From Burkholderiales bacterium RIFOXYD12_FULL_59_19 (lineage in GTDB: Bacteria; Pseudomonadota; Gammaproteobacteria; Burkholderiales; Burkholderiaceae_C): a stretch of 64,000 nt of DNA. Shown one piece after another: positions 49,801 to 57,609 of the stretch. The position numbers were made by a program, and so were the translations under genes. The DNA lies in the NCBI GenBank assembly GCA_001771065.1, contig MESQ01000007.1, positions 1-64,000 on the forward strand, in the 5' to 3' direction. The first letter of the stretch is position 1. Every line of letters begins with the position of its first letter. The notes under the pieces are model-generated. The model was not told the DNA's origin, did not search any database, and saw only the letters and a program-made list of their open reading frames with translations.

Positions 49801-52800
49801 CACCCGAAGAGGTGATGCTGCACGCCCATTCGCACACTGGGCAGGCGCTACGCGAGTACGCCGCGCAAATGGGCGTGGTGCATGAGGTGCAAGACTTCGC
49901 TGGTGGGGCTGGGCTTGGTAGGGTCGACTTCAGTCGGCCAGGTCAACCAGGTCGACTGAAGTCGACCCTACAGGGGAAGTCCGTCGAAACGGCAGGGCAC
50001 AGGCGGGCTGTCGCAGCGACCGGCCATGGACACGACAACAGCATCCAGATCATCAACGCGCGCGAGCACAACCTCAAGTCCTTGAGCGTCAATATCCCGC
50101 GCGGCAAGTTCACCGTGGTCACCGGGGTCTCGGGCTCGGGCAAATCGACGCTGGCGTTCGACATCCTGTTCAACGAAGGCCAGCGCCGTTACCTGGAGTC
50201 GCTCAACGCCTACGCGCGTTCGATCGTGCAGCCGGCGGGTCGGCCCGAGGTGGACGCGGTGTATGGCATCCCTCCTACGGTGGCGATCGAGCAGCGCCTG
50301 AGCCGCGGCGGGCGCAAGTCGACGGTGGGCACCACCACTGAGGTCTGGCATTTTTTGCGGCTGTTGTTCGTCAAGCTCGGCACCCAGCATTGCATTCATG
50401 ACGGCACGCCGGTGGCGCCGCAAACGCCCGAAAAGATTGCGGCCCAGTTGCTGAAGAATTTCCGCGGCCAGCACATCGGCCTGCTGGCGCCGCTGGTGAT
50501 GAACCGCAAAGGTGTTTACACCGAGCTGGCCGATTGGGCGCGCCCACGCGGCTTCACCCATTTGCGGGTCGATGGCAACTTTTTGCCCACCACCAACTTC
50601 CCGCGCCTGGACCGCTTCAAGGAGCACACCATTGAGCTGCCGGTGTTCAGCCTCGATGTGTTGCCGGAGCAGGAAGCGCTGTTGCGTGACGCCCTGGCCC
50701 GGGCCTTGCAGCACGGCAAGGGCGTGGTGCATGTGTTGAGCGATCTGAATGGCTTGAGCGAGACCATGCTTTCCGGTGCCCCCACGGCGGGCATTGGGCG
50801 CTTGAGCGCGTTCTCCACCCTGCGCGCCTGCCCGGTCTGCAGCACCAGTTATGCCGAACTTGACCCGCGGCTGTTCAGTTACAACAGCAAACACGGCTGG
50901 TGTCCGGACTGCGTGGGCACCGGTGTCAAGCTCACACGTGAGCAGCGCAAGGTGTTTGACGACTCGGTGCGCGATGACGACAACAAGGGCCGTGAGCAGA
51001 CCTTTGCCGAGCCCGAGGTGGAAGACCTGGTTGATGCCGTGTGCCCGACCTGTCAGGGTACCCGCCTCAACGCGACGGCACGGGCGGTGCGGTTTGGGGC
51101 GAACCTGAATCAGCCTGAATCCCAGGCTGTGGCTGGTTTTCGTAGGGCCGACTTTAGTCGGCCAGGTGGACTGAAGTCCACCCTACAAGCATCACTCGAC
51201 GGCATCGCCATCACCGAACTGGCGCGCCTGAGCGTGAGCGACCTGCGCGGCTGGGTCGAAACAATGCAAGCCCTGGGTCGCCTGAGCGGGCGAGAGCGTG
51301 ACATTGCCCGCGACCTGATCCCGGAGATCAAGGGGCGTCTGGAATTTCTGGAGCAAGTGGGCCTGGGTTACCTGACGCTGGACCGGGGCGCGCCCACTTT
51401 GAGCGGCGGTGAGGCCCAGCGCATTCGGCTGGCGGCGCAACTGGGCAGCAATTTGCAGGGCGTGTGTTACGTGCTGGATGAGCCGACCATCGGCCTGCAC
51501 GCGCGTGACAACCAGATATTACTTGGCGCTTTGCAGACTTTGAGCGACCAGGGCAACACGCTGGTGGTGGTGGAACACGACGTGGACACCATTCGCCACG
51601 CCGACCACATCATCGACATTGGTCCCAGCGCCGGCAAACGCGGCGGGCGTTTGGTGGCCGAAGGGCGGGTAGCGGACATTCAGGGTGCGGCCGATTCACA
51701 GACCGGTCGCTATTTGCTGCACGCGATGAAACACCCGCTGAAACCGCGACGGATGGTGACGGACTGCGAAGAACAACACTGGATTACTGTCACCGGTGCC
51801 ACCTTGCATAACTTGCACAAGGTCACAGCCAGCATTCCCTTGAGCCGACTGGTCGCCGTCACCGGAGTCAGTGGCTCGGGCAAGTCCACTCTGGCGCGTG
51901 ACGTGTTGCTCGCCAACGTGTATGTCGCCGTGCAAAAACGCAGTACCAAGGCCGGGCGTGATGCGTTGGCAGCAGGTGAAACCATTGCCTGGGTTGGGTG
52001 CAACGATGTCACCGGCTTTGAGGCCGTGGACCGCGTGCTGGAAGTCGATCAAACCCCCATCGGTAAAACGCCGCGTTCATGCCCAGCCACCTACATCGGT
52101 TTCTGGGACACCATCCGCAAGCTTTTTGCTGACACGCTGGAAGCCAAGGCGCGAGGTTATGCCGCCAACCGCTTCAGCTTCAACATCGGCGAAGGTCGTT
52201 GCCCGGGTTGTGAAGGGCAGGGCATTCGCACCATCGCCATGAGTTTTCTGCCCGATGTGAAGGTGCTGTGCGAAACCTGCAAGGGTGCGCGCTTCAACCC
52301 TGAGACTCAGGCGGTGACCTGGCGCGGCAAAAACATCGGTGATGTGCTGCAAATGGAAGTGGACGAAGCGGTGGACTTTTTTGCCGCCATGCCGGTGATT
52401 TCCCATCCGCTGCAACTGCTGAAAGACGTGGGCCTGGGATACTTGACCCTGGGTCAGCCGTCACCCACCTTGAGTGGCGGCGAGGCGCAGCGCATCAAGC
52501 TGGTGACCGAACTCAGCAAGGTGCGGGACGACATCACCCGGCGCGGCCAGAAGGCACCGCACACGCTGTACGTGCTGGACGAGCCCACGGTGGGTTTGCA
52601 CATGGCCGATGTGGAAAAGCTCATCAAGGTGCTGCACCGTCTGGTCGATGGTGGTCACAGCGTGGTGGTGATCGAACACGATCTGGATGTGATTGCCGAG
52701 GCCGACTGGGTGCTGGACCTGGGGCCGGAGGGCGGTAATGCCGGTGGCCGCGTGGTGGCTGCGGGCTCGCCCGAAGTGGTGGTGGGCTTAGGCACGCACA

Positions 52801-52835
52801 CCGGGGTGGCGTTAAACGCGGTGTTGAACCGGTAG
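46863..52835 (+). CDS. uvrA: Tandem-duplicated UvrA-type excinuclease ATPase
   Basis: At 1990 residues this is about twice the usual UvrA. It contains four ABC ATPase units, with Walker A motifs near residues 33 (GPSGSGKSS), 685, 1087 and 1666 (each GVSGSGKST) and four LSGGE signatures. CxxC zinc pairs recur, for example CPDCGGARL and CPTCGGSGF in the first half and CPGCEGQG in the second. Each half resembles a whole UvrA. It should bind damaged DNA and act with UvrB, or be a paralogue with another role. Two in-frame palindromic repeats add about 19 residues near 1019-1037 and 15 near 1427-1441, in a linker and a loop. No stop or frameshift is present. Confidence 0.88.
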   Translation: MSQGTIRIRGARQHNLKNLDLDIRTGELTVVTGPSGSGKSSLVFDTLFAEGQRRYVETFSAYARQFLDRMDKPAVDKVDGVPPAIAIDQTNPVRSSRSTVGTMTELNDHLKLLFARAGALFDRVSAQPVRHDTPETIYAQLQQRVGSSDARLAITFPVELPASATSAEVEQWLSVSGFTKVQAEREVTVETHTEVVKKKVGKTAAEPISRRKVLDVVADRFRLGTAERARALEAIEVALKHGSGRMTVYLLDAPPAAEVSEPVIWKFSTGLHCPESNLRYTDPIASMFSFNSAVGACDTCRGFGRVIGVDYGLVIPNDKLTLRAGAIKPIQTPAWQEAQDDLMRHAEAEGIPRDTPWNKLSSEHQHWVIHGSPHWNGKWNQHWFGVKRFFEYLETKSYKMHIRVLLSKYRSYTPCPDCGGARLKTESLLWRIGSKADADVVLAPTQRFMPQGVTWTRDQLEALPGLCLHDLMQLPMDRLRLFFETMQLAQLNPGVSEADQKTLKLLFEEISTRLKYLCEVGIGYLTLDRQSRTLSGGEVQRINLTTALGTSLVNTLFVLDEPSIGLHPRDMHRIIVAMQRLRDAGNTLVVVEHDPAVMLAADRMIDMGPGPGERGGQIVFDGSTADLRNADTLTGAYLGGRKTVGMGFKRLVAASTPRLVLEGASDHNLKHVTVEIPLNRLVCVTGVSGSGKSTLIQDTLAPALLRHFGKATETPGAFERLLGAEQLSDVVFVDQSPIGKTARSNPVSYVGAWDTLREIFASAPLSKQRGYTATKFSFNNGDGRCPTCGGSGFEHVEMQFLSDVYLRCPDCDGKRYRPEILEITIEREAQHLNVADVLNLTVSEAAALFKADRDVLRALQPIMDVGLDYVKLGQPVPTLSGGEAQRLKLAGFLAEAAKSASASRQPTAKRGVLFMFDEPTTGLHFDDIAKLMRALRKLQDAGHSLLVIEHNLDVIRASDWLIDLGPEGGDAGGEVVAYGTPEEVMLHAHSHTGQALREYAAQMGVVHEVQDFAGGAGLGRVDFSRPGQPGRLKSTLQGKSVETAGHRRAVAATGHGHDNSIQIINAREHNLKSLSVNIPRGKFTVVTGVSGSGKSTLAFDILFNEGQRRYLESLNAYARSIVQPAGRPEVDAVYGIPPTVAIEQRLSRGGRKSTVGTTTEVWHFLRLLFVKLGTQHCIHDGTPVAPQTPEKIAAQLLKNFRGQHIGLLAPLVMNRKGVYTELADWARPRGFTHLRVDGNFLPTTNFPRLDRFKEHTIELPVFSLDVLPEQEALLRDALARALQHGKGVVHVLSDLNGLSETMLSGAPTAGIGRLSAFSTLRACPVCSTSYAELDPRLFSYNSKHGWCPDCVGTGVKLTREQRKVFDDSVRDDDNKGREQTFAEPEVEDLVDAVCPTCQGTRLNATARAVRFGANLNQPESQAVAGFRRADFSRPGGLKSTLQASLDGIAITELARLSVSDLRGWVETMQALGRLSGRERDIARDLIPEIKGRLEFLEQVGLGYLTLDRGAPTLSGGEAQRIRLAAQLGSNLQGVCYVLDEPTIGLHARDNQILLGALQTLSDQGNTLVVVEHDVDTIRHADHIIDIGPSAGKRGGRLVAEGRVADIQGAADSQTGRYLLHAMKHPLKPRRMVTDCEEQHWITVTGATLHNLHKVTASIPLSRLVAVTGVSGSGKSTLARDVLLANVYVAVQKRSTKAGRDALAAGETIAWVGCNDVTGFEAVDRVLEVDQTPIGKTPRSCPATYIGFWDTIRKLFADTLEAKARGYAANRFSFNIGEGRCPGCEGQGIRTIAMSFLPDVKVLCETCKGARFNPETQAVTWRGKNIGDVLQMEVDEAVDFFAAMPVISHPLQLLKDVGLGYLTLGQPSPTLSGGEAQRIKLVTELSKVRDDITRRGQKAPHTLYVLDEPTVGLHMADVEKLIKVLHRLVDGGHSVVVIEHDLDVIAEADWVLDLGPEGGNAGGRVVAAGSPEVVVGLGTHTGVALNAVLNR
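49918..49971. repeat. In-frame palindromic repeat, copy 1, inside uvrA
   Basis: This 54-bp element has perfect 19-bp arms (GTAGGGTCGACTTCAGTCG and its reverse complement) around 16 nt. It is 18 codons long, keeps the frame and encodes about GRVDFSRPGQPGRLKSTLQ. It lies in the linker between the two UvrA-like halves. Confidence 0.85.
51142..51186. repeat. In-frame palindromic repeat, copy 2, inside uvrA
   Basis: This 45-bp element runs from GTAGGGCCGAC to GTCCACCCTAC. Its arms are imperfect (four mismatches in 19). It is 15 codons, in frame, and encodes RADFSRPGGLKSTLQ, clearly the same peptide as copy 1. It interrupts a UvrA segment between RFG and DGIAITELARLSV. Confidence 0.82.
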
Positions 52836-52853
52836 GTGATGGCATGACCCATC

Positions 52854-52911
52854 GGAGGCACTTTCGGGTGCCTCCCTGGTCAAGGAGTCAGGCACTTAAG
52901 TGCCCGACTCC
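52854..52911. terminator. Two hairpins between convergent uvrA and rlmJ
   Basis: GGAGGCAC-TTTCGG-GTGCCTCC (52854-52875) is a perfect 8-bp stem 18 bp after the uvrA stop. GGAGTC-A-GGCACTT with AAGTGCC-C-GACTCC (52884-52911) is a near-perfect palindrome that overlaps the end of rlmJ. Together they probably end transcription from both sides; long T tracts are absent. Confidence 0.6.
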
Positions 52912-53786
52912 ACCTCAAACGCATTGTTCTGGTCTTGCGCCAGCACCTGCGCCACTTGCTTCAAGCTCTCCTTCAAGGCGCTTTTCAGGGTGTGCGGCGG
53001 GTTGATGACAAACATGCCGCTGGCGGGCAGGCCCGGGCGGATGACGTCGCCCGCGTCATTGGTGAGCAGCTTGCTGGACTTGACGGTGAGCGTGGCGTTG
53101 AGCCAGGGTTTGCCGGCTTTGGTGGCAAGTGTCCTGAGCTTGCGTGGCAACTGGTGTGCTTCCGGGCGTGGAATGATCGGGTACCAGATGGCATAGGTGC
53201 CGGTAGAGAACCGGGCCAGCGCATCAGCCACCATGTCGACCACGCGGTTGTAGTCGTTCTTGATCTCATAACTCGGGTCGCACAACACCAGGGCGCGACG
53301 TGAGGGCGGCGGCAGGAATTTCTTGATGCCTTCAAAACCGTCTTCGCGCAACACGGCCACCTGTCGGCCTACATCCAGTTGGGCAATATTGGAGGACAGG
53401 GTTTTGGTATCGGTGGGATGGATTTCAAACAACTTGAGCTTGTCGCGCTCGCGCAGCAGGCGCTGGATGATGAAGGGTGAACCGGGGTACACCTTGTGGC
53501 TGTCCGGCGTGTTGAAACTGGCCACCATATCGAGGTAGTCCTGCAGCGCGGGCGTGGGTGTGATGTTGGCGAGTTTCTCAATCAGGCGCAAATAGCCCTC
53601 ACCGGCTTCGCCACTGGTGCTGGCATAGTCGCCATCGAGGCGGTACAAACCAGCCCCGGCATGGGTGTCGAACACGGTAAAGGCCGTGTCTTTGAGTGCC
53701 ATGTGGCGCAGCATGGCCAGCAGCGTGGTGTGCTTGAGAACATCGGCATGGTTGCCGGCATGAAAGGCGTGTCGATAACTGAACAT
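52896..53786 (-). CDS. rlmJ: 23S rRNA (adenine(2030)-N(6))-methyltransferase
   Basis: This 296-residue protein is close to the usual RlmJ length. It begins MFSYRHAFHAGNHADVLKH, the strongly conserved RlmJ start, and has DTHAGAGLY for AdoMet binding and the catalytic DPSYE motif (the family usually has DPPYE) near residue 168. It methylates N6 of A2030 in 23S rRNA. It is divergent from the rplM-rpsI operon, in keeping with a translation-related neighbourhood. Confidence 0.92.
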   Translation of the reverse strand: MFSYRHAFHAGNHADVLKHTTLLAMLRHMALKDTAFTVFDTHAGAGLYRLDGDYASTSGEAGEGYLRLIEKLANITPTPALQDYLDMVASFNTPDSHKVYPGSPFIIQRLLRERDKLKLFEIHPTDTKTLSSNIAQLDVGRQVAVLREDGFEGIKKFLPPPSRRALVLCDPSYEIKNDYNRVVDMVADALARFSTGTYAIWYPIIPRPEAHQLPRKLRTLATKAGKPWLNATLTVKSSKLLTNDAGDVIRPGLPASGMFVINPPHTLKSALKESLKQVAQVLAQDQNNAFEVESGT

Positions 53787-53796
53787 GTTGGCGATG

Positions 53797-53826
53797 TTAA
53801 CCGTTGCCGCGCATTTTTCGTATAAT
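53797..53826 (+). promoter_or_regulatory. Promoter of the rplM-rpsI operon
   Basis: A consensus -10 box TATAAT (53821-53826) follows TTAACC (53797-53802) at 18 bp. It lies in the short gap after the divergent rlmJ start and gives a leader of roughly 115 nt before rplM. Confidence 0.65.
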
Positions 53827-53950
53827 GCACGGCTTTGCAGCGCCTAGTGGCTCCGCGGCAAAGATATTTCACCACCTAAGAGATTCCCATCAGAGGAACG
53901 CCGACCGTGGAAAAGAGCCCTGCAAACCCTCCTTTATAAAGAGAAATCTC

Positions 53951-54379
53951 ATGTCAACTTTCAGCGCAAAACCCGCTGAGGTCGTGCACGAGTGGTTTGT
54001 GATTGACGCGACCGACAAGGTCCTCGGACGAGTAGCCAGCGAAGTTGCTCTCCGTTTACGCGGCAAACACAAGGCCATTTACACGCCTCACGTCGATACC
54101 GGCGACTTCATCATCGTGACCAACGCAGCCCAGCTGCGCGTGACCGGTGCCAAGTCCCTTGATAAGGTCTACTACAGCCACTCCGGTTACCCGGGCGGCA
54201 TCAGTTCCACCAACTTTCGTGACATGCAAGCCAAATTCCCTGGCCGCGCTTTGGAAAAAGCCGTCAAGGGCATGCTGCCTAAAGGCCCTCTGGGCTACGC
54301 CATGATCAAGAAGCTCAAGGTGTACGGTGGTGCTGAGCACCCGCACACTGCCCAGCAACCCAAAGTGTTGGTACTTTAA
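53951..54379 (+). CDS. rplM: 50S ribosomal protein L13
   Basis: This protein has 142 residues from the ATG at 53951, the normal length of L13. The sequence [25 protein letters not shown] and the [11 protein letters not shown] and [12 protein letters not shown] segments are diagnostic. It is co-transcribed with rpsI 10 bp downstream, the conserved bacterial pair. An untranslated leader of about 120 nt precedes it and may take part in ribosomal-protein feedback; I see no specific structure to name. Confidence 0.97.
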   Translation: MSTFSAKPAEVVHEWFVIDATDKVLGRVASEVALRLRGKHKAIYTPHVDTGDFIIVTNAAQLRVTGAKSLDKVYYSHSGYPGGISSTNFRDMQAKFPGRALEKAVKGMLPKGPLGYAMIKKLKVYGGAEHPHTAQQPKVLVL

Positions 54380-54389
54380 GGAGCTCTCA

Positions 54390-54782
54390 ATGATTGGTGA
54401 ATGGAACAATGGTACCGGCCGTCGTAAATCAAGCGTCGCCCGTGTTTTCCTGAAAAAAGGCTCTGGCCAAATCGTCGTCAACGGCAAAGATATTCAAAAG
54501 TTCTTTGGCCGTGAGACCTCGATCATGATCTGCAAACAGCCCCTGATGCTGACCAACCACGCTGAAACCTTTGACATCATGGTCAATGTGGCAGGCGGCG
54601 GTGAGTCCGGTCAAGCCGGTGCAGTGCGCCACGGTATTACCCGTGCCCTGATCGACTACGATGCGACCCTCAAGCCCGAGTTGAGCAAAGCCGGTTTCGT
54701 GACCCGTGATGCCCGCGAAGTGGAACGTAAGAAGGTCGGTTTGCACGGTGCCCGCCGTCGCAAGCAGTTCAGCAAGCGTTAA
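54390..54782 (+). CDS. rpsI: 30S ribosomal protein S9
   Basis: This protein has 130 residues from the ATG at 54390, preceded by AAGGAG. It has [19 protein letters not shown] near the start and the invariant basic tail [16 protein letters not shown] that reaches the ribosomal P site. It is the second gene of the rplM-rpsI operon and ends before a strong terminator. Confidence 0.97.
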   Translation: MIGEWNNGTGRRKSSVARVFLKKGSGQIVVNGKDIQKFFGRETSIMICKQPLMLTNHAETFDIMVNVAGGGESGQAGAVRHGITRALIDYDATLKPELSKAGFVTRDAREVERKKVGLHGARRRKQFSKR

Positions 54783-54802
54783 TTTTCGCTTTTTCAAAAA
54801 AG

Positions 54803-54832
54803 GCCGCCGAATGCAAGTTCTGGCGGCTTTTT
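54803..54832 (+). terminator. Rho-independent terminator of rplM-rpsI
   Basis: GCCGCC (54803-54808) pairs with GGCGGC (54822-54827) and is followed by five T. An A run just before the stem lets the hairpin extend. It lies 21 bp after the rpsI stop. Confidence 0.8.
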
Positions 54833-54857
54833 GCGTTCTGATCCCGAGGTCATTGTC

Positions 54858-55586
54858 ATGCGACTGCGTTTATTGCTGCGCCGACTGACGGTCAGTGCCC
54901 CGCGCATGGCGGTGCGCAGCGCCATGCCGTGGCCCTTGCGCTGGGTGCTGATTGCGCTGGTGTTTGGCTTTTGCGCTGCGATTGCGTTGTGGGCGTTTGA
55001 GTTTGGCAAGGACATTGCCGGACTGGAGCGCGGCGTTCACGAGCAATTACAGCAGTCAAAAGCTGAAATCCTGGCCTTGCAGGCTGAAATTTCAAGTCTG
55101 AAAGATGCGCGTAACAAGGCGCAGTCAGTGGCCAATACGGCCGAGACGGTGCTAACGACCGAAAAAATGGCCCAGGAGAAACTTGGGGTACTCAATCAGC
55201 AGTTGGCCTTGGAGAACCAGCGTCTCAAAGACGATCTTGGTTTTTTTGAGCAGCTGATTCCGGCCTCGGGTCGCACCGGGTTGGCAATTCGTCAACTGCA
55301 AGCCGATGCCTTGAAAACGGGTGAAGTGAAGTGGCAGGTTCTGGTGATCCAGGCGGGCAAAAACCCTCCGGATTTCAGTGGCCAATTGGCGCTGACATTC
55401 AGTGGACTGCGCCACGGCAAGCCCTGGTCCACAGATTTGCCTGAGGGCGCCTTGCCCCTCACATTGCGCCAGCATGGGCGATTTCAGGGCGTATTCCAGG
55501 TCCCGGCAGATGTGGAGTTGAAAGGCATCAGTGCCAAAGTGCTGGATGGCAAGGTGGTCAAGGCGGCGTATGCCGTCAAACTCTGA
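54858..55586 (+). CDS. Membrane-anchored coiled-coil protein, DUF6776-like
   Basis: This protein has about 242 residues from the ATG at 54858. One membrane segment (WVLIALVFGFCAAIALWAFEFG, near residues 30-50) is followed by a coiled coil (about residues 60-125, rich in Gln, Glu, Lys and Leu) and a C-terminal beta-rich domain. I recall this layout as DUF6776, common in Burkholderiales; function is unknown. It sits between the ribosomal genes and a bactofilin gene, so a cell-envelope role is possible. Confidence 0.78.
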   Translation: MRLRLLLRRLTVSAPRMAVRSAMPWPLRWVLIALVFGFCAAIALWAFEFGKDIAGLERGVHEQLQQSKAEILALQAEISSLKDARNKAQSVANTAETVLTTEKMAQEKLGVLNQQLALENQRLKDDLGFFEQLIPASGRTGLAIRQLQADALKTGEVKWQVLVIQAGKNPPDFSGQLALTFSGLRHGKPWSTDLPEGALPLTLRQHGRFQGVFQVPADVELKGISAKVLDGKVVKAAYAVKL

Positions 55587-55630
55587 TCGATCCAGCGCTA
55601 TCATTTGCCTGAACTATTTGGAGATAACGC

Positions 55631-56032
55631 ATGTTCAACAAGAAAAAGCAACCGGCCATCAAAAGCTTGATTGCCCAGCAGTGTCAGATTGACGGAAATT
55701 TCACATTTGCAGACGGTATGCGGCTGGATGGTCAGGTCCATGGCAATCTCACGGGGGACATGGTGCGCCCCAGTATTCTGGTGATCTCGGAGTCTGCGTC
55801 GGTCACGGGTGAGGTGCAGGCGGATCACATCATCATCAATGGGACCGTGAATGGCCCGGTCCATGCCCGGGTCATGCTGGAGTTGCAGCCCAAGGCACGC
55901 ATCAAGGGTGACGTGGCGTACAAAGCGCTGGAAATGCACCAGGGCGCCTTGGTCGATGGCCATTTGTGCCCCAACCTGGAGGCCCGCGCCCAAGAAAAAC
56001 CCACACTGAAACTAGCGGCTAATAACGAATGA
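55631..56032 (+). CDS. Bactofilin-family polymer-forming protein
   Basis: This 133-residue protein is of the bactofilin family. A short charged N-terminus ([14 protein letters not shown]) precedes a regular beta-helix of short repeats, with [34 protein letters not shown] and [13 protein letters not shown]. Bactofilins form nucleotide-free filaments that scaffold envelope enzymes. It follows the coiled-coil membrane protein gene by 44 bp, and an M23 endopeptidase is encoded nearby, a combination often seen with bactofilins. Confidence 0.88.
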   Translation: MFNKKKQPAIKSLIAQQCQIDGNFTFADGMRLDGQVHGNLTGDMVRPSILVISESASVTGEVQADHIIINGTVNGPVHARVMLELQPKARIKGDVAYKALEMHQGALVDGHLCPNLEARAQEKPTLKLAANNE

Positions 56033-56040
56033 GATAAAAC

Positions 56041-56069
56041 TTGATCAAATTACTGTACCATTTGATCAA
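56041..56069. promoter_or_regulatory. Inverted repeat built from two TTGATCAA palindromes ahead of erpA
   Basis: TTGATCAAAT (56041-56050) and ATTTGATCAA (56060-56069) are perfect 10-bp arms around 9 nt. Each arm contains the 8-bp palindrome TTGATCAA, and the two centres are 21 bp apart, two helical turns. It lies between the bactofilin stop and the erpA ribosome-binding site. Confidence 0.5.
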
Positions 56070-56090
56070 TTCCAATTAACGGAGAAATTC

Positions 56091-56453
56091 ATGAGTGCTG
56101 TTGCTGAAGACATTCAAACCGAAATGCCCGCCCCGATTTTGTTTACCGACAGTGCGGCGGCCAAAGTGGCTGACCTGATTGCAGAAGAAGGTAATCCTGA
56201 CCTGAAACTTCGCGTGTTTGTGCAGGGCGGCGGTTGCTCGGGTTTTCAGTACGGGTTTACCTTTGATGAAATCACCAACGATGACGACACAACCATGACC
56301 AAAAATGGGGTTTCACTGTTGATTGATGCCATGAGCTACCAGTACCTGGTGGGCGCAGAGATTGACTACAAGGAAGACTTGCAGGGTGCGCAGTTTGTCA
56401 TCAAAAACCCCAACGCCACCACCACCTGTGGTTGCGGCTCAAGCTTTTCTTGA
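56091..56453 (+). CDS. erpA: Iron-sulfur cluster insertion protein ErpA
   Basis: This 120-residue A-type carrier has the three conserved cysteines: Cys-49 in [11 protein letters not shown], and Cys-113 and Cys-115 in TTCGCGSSF at the C-terminus. The short acidic N-terminal extension and [15 protein letters not shown] match ErpA rather than IscA. It delivers Fe-S clusters to target enzymes. GGAG precedes the ATG. It converges on anmK with 19 bp between the stops. Confidence 0.93.
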   Translation: MSAVAEDIQTEMPAPILFTDSAAAKVADLIAEEGNPDLKLRVFVQGGGCSGFQYGFTFDEITNDDDTTMTKNGVSLLIDAMSYQYLVGAEIDYKEDLQGAQFVIKNPNATTTCGCGSSFS

Positions 56454-56472
56454 CCAACTTGCGCAGACCCGC

Positions 56473-57585
56473 TCAGGCCGGGTAAATCGCACCCAAGACA
56501 CGGGCACCTCGGGTGCCCGTGATGCTTTGCAGGCTCAAAGCTTCGCGCCGAATTGTTTTGCGGGCCAGCCAGGCAAAGGCCGTGGCCTCGACTTGCTGGG
56601 CCGGCAAACCGTGGACATCTGAGGGCTGAACCGCCACACCAGGCAGAAGTGCTTGCAGGCGCGCCATCAGGTGGGTATTGAAGGCGCCGCCGCCGCAAAC
56701 GATCAGTTGTTGGCTGTCGGGCCCAACCATTTTGACCGCCGTGGCACAGGTGCTCGCGGTCAACTCGGTCAATGTGGTCTGAACATCGGCAGGTGCCAGG
56801 TCAGCAAAGCTGATGAGTTGCCGGTCAAGCCAATCCGGGCTGAACAAATCTCGTCCCGTGCTTTTGGGTGGTGTCAAGGCAAAAAATGGTTCAGCCAACA
56901 AGGTCTTGAGCAAGTCAGCTTGCACCTGGCCGGTCGCCGCCCAAGCGCCGCCAGCATCAAAGGCAAGACCCTGATGACGTTGGCACCAGTCATCCATCAT
57001 GGCATTGCCGGGACCGCAGTCAAAACCTCGCACCCCGTCAGTCAGCGCAGGGCTCAGCACCGTCAGGTTCGCCATGCCGCCGATATTGAGCACGCTCATG
57101 ACCTGGCCTGACTGGCCAAATCGGGCCTGGTGAAAAGCGGGCACCAAGGGGGCGCCCTGGCCGCCTGCGGCGACATCGCGGCTCCTGAAGTCAGCCACGA
57201 CGTCGATGCCGGTGAGCTCGGTCAGCAGCGATGGGTTGGCCAATTGCAGCGTGTAGCCGGTGCCGTCGTGCATTTGTGGCTGGTGTCGTACGGTTTGTCC
57301 GTGGGCGCCTATGGCCATGACCTGCTCAGGTGCCAGCGCAGACGTGGCCAGAAGTTGACGGACCACGCTGGCATACACGCGCATCAGCGCGTTGGCGGCC
57401 AATGCGGCACGATGCAACTCGTTGGCCCCAGGTCGGTTAAGTGCCAGCAGCTCGGCTTTCAGACCGGGAGCCAGTGCTGCACTGGCGTGGGCGCGCACGG
57501 TGAGTGGGGTGGTGCCGAAGTCTGCCAAAACGCCATCCACCCCGTCCAGCGAGGTGCCTGACATCAGGCCAATGAATAACTCCAT
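56473..57585 (-). CDS. anmK: Anhydro-N-acetylmuramic acid kinase
   Basis: This protein has about 370 residues from the ATG at 57585. It opens FIGLMSGTSLDGVDGVLADF, the diagnostic AnmK motif that binds ATP, and has DVVADFRSRDVAAGGQGAPLVPAFH and a NIGGMANLT segment. It phosphorylates and hydrolyses anhydroMurNAc during cell-wall recycling. A TTG at 57603 could extend it by six residues. The M23 endopeptidase gene lies 24 bp upstream on the same strand, making a cell-wall pair. Its last codons contain a perfect 10-bp hairpin at 56499-56521. Confidence 0.93.
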   Translation of the reverse strand: MELFIGLMSGTSLDGVDGVLADFGTTPLTVRAHASAALAPGLKAELLALNRPGANELHRAALAANALMRVYASVVRQLLATSALAPEQVMAIGAHGQTVRHQPQMHDGTGYTLQLANPSLLTELTGIDVVADFRSRDVAAGGQGAPLVPAFHQARFGQSGQVMSVLNIGGMANLTVLSPALTDGVRGFDCGPGNAMMDDWCQRHQGLAFDAGGAWAATGQVQADLLKTLLAEPFFALTPPKSTGRDLFSPDWLDRQLISFADLAPADVQTTLTELTASTCATAVKMVGPDSQQLIVCGGGAFNTHLMARLQALLPGVAVQPSDVHGLPAQQVEATAFAWLARKTIRREALSLQSITGTRGARVLGAIYPA

Positions 57586-57609
57586 CACACGCTGAACCAG
57601 CAATGCAAC

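Noticed and set aside
46863-52835. The double-length uvrA frame might be a fusion caused by an assembly or frameshift error
   Set aside because: The frame is continuous with consistent codon use, both halves have full motif sets, and the halves differ from each other rather than being a duplicate copy. I recall similar lengths in Burkholderiales.
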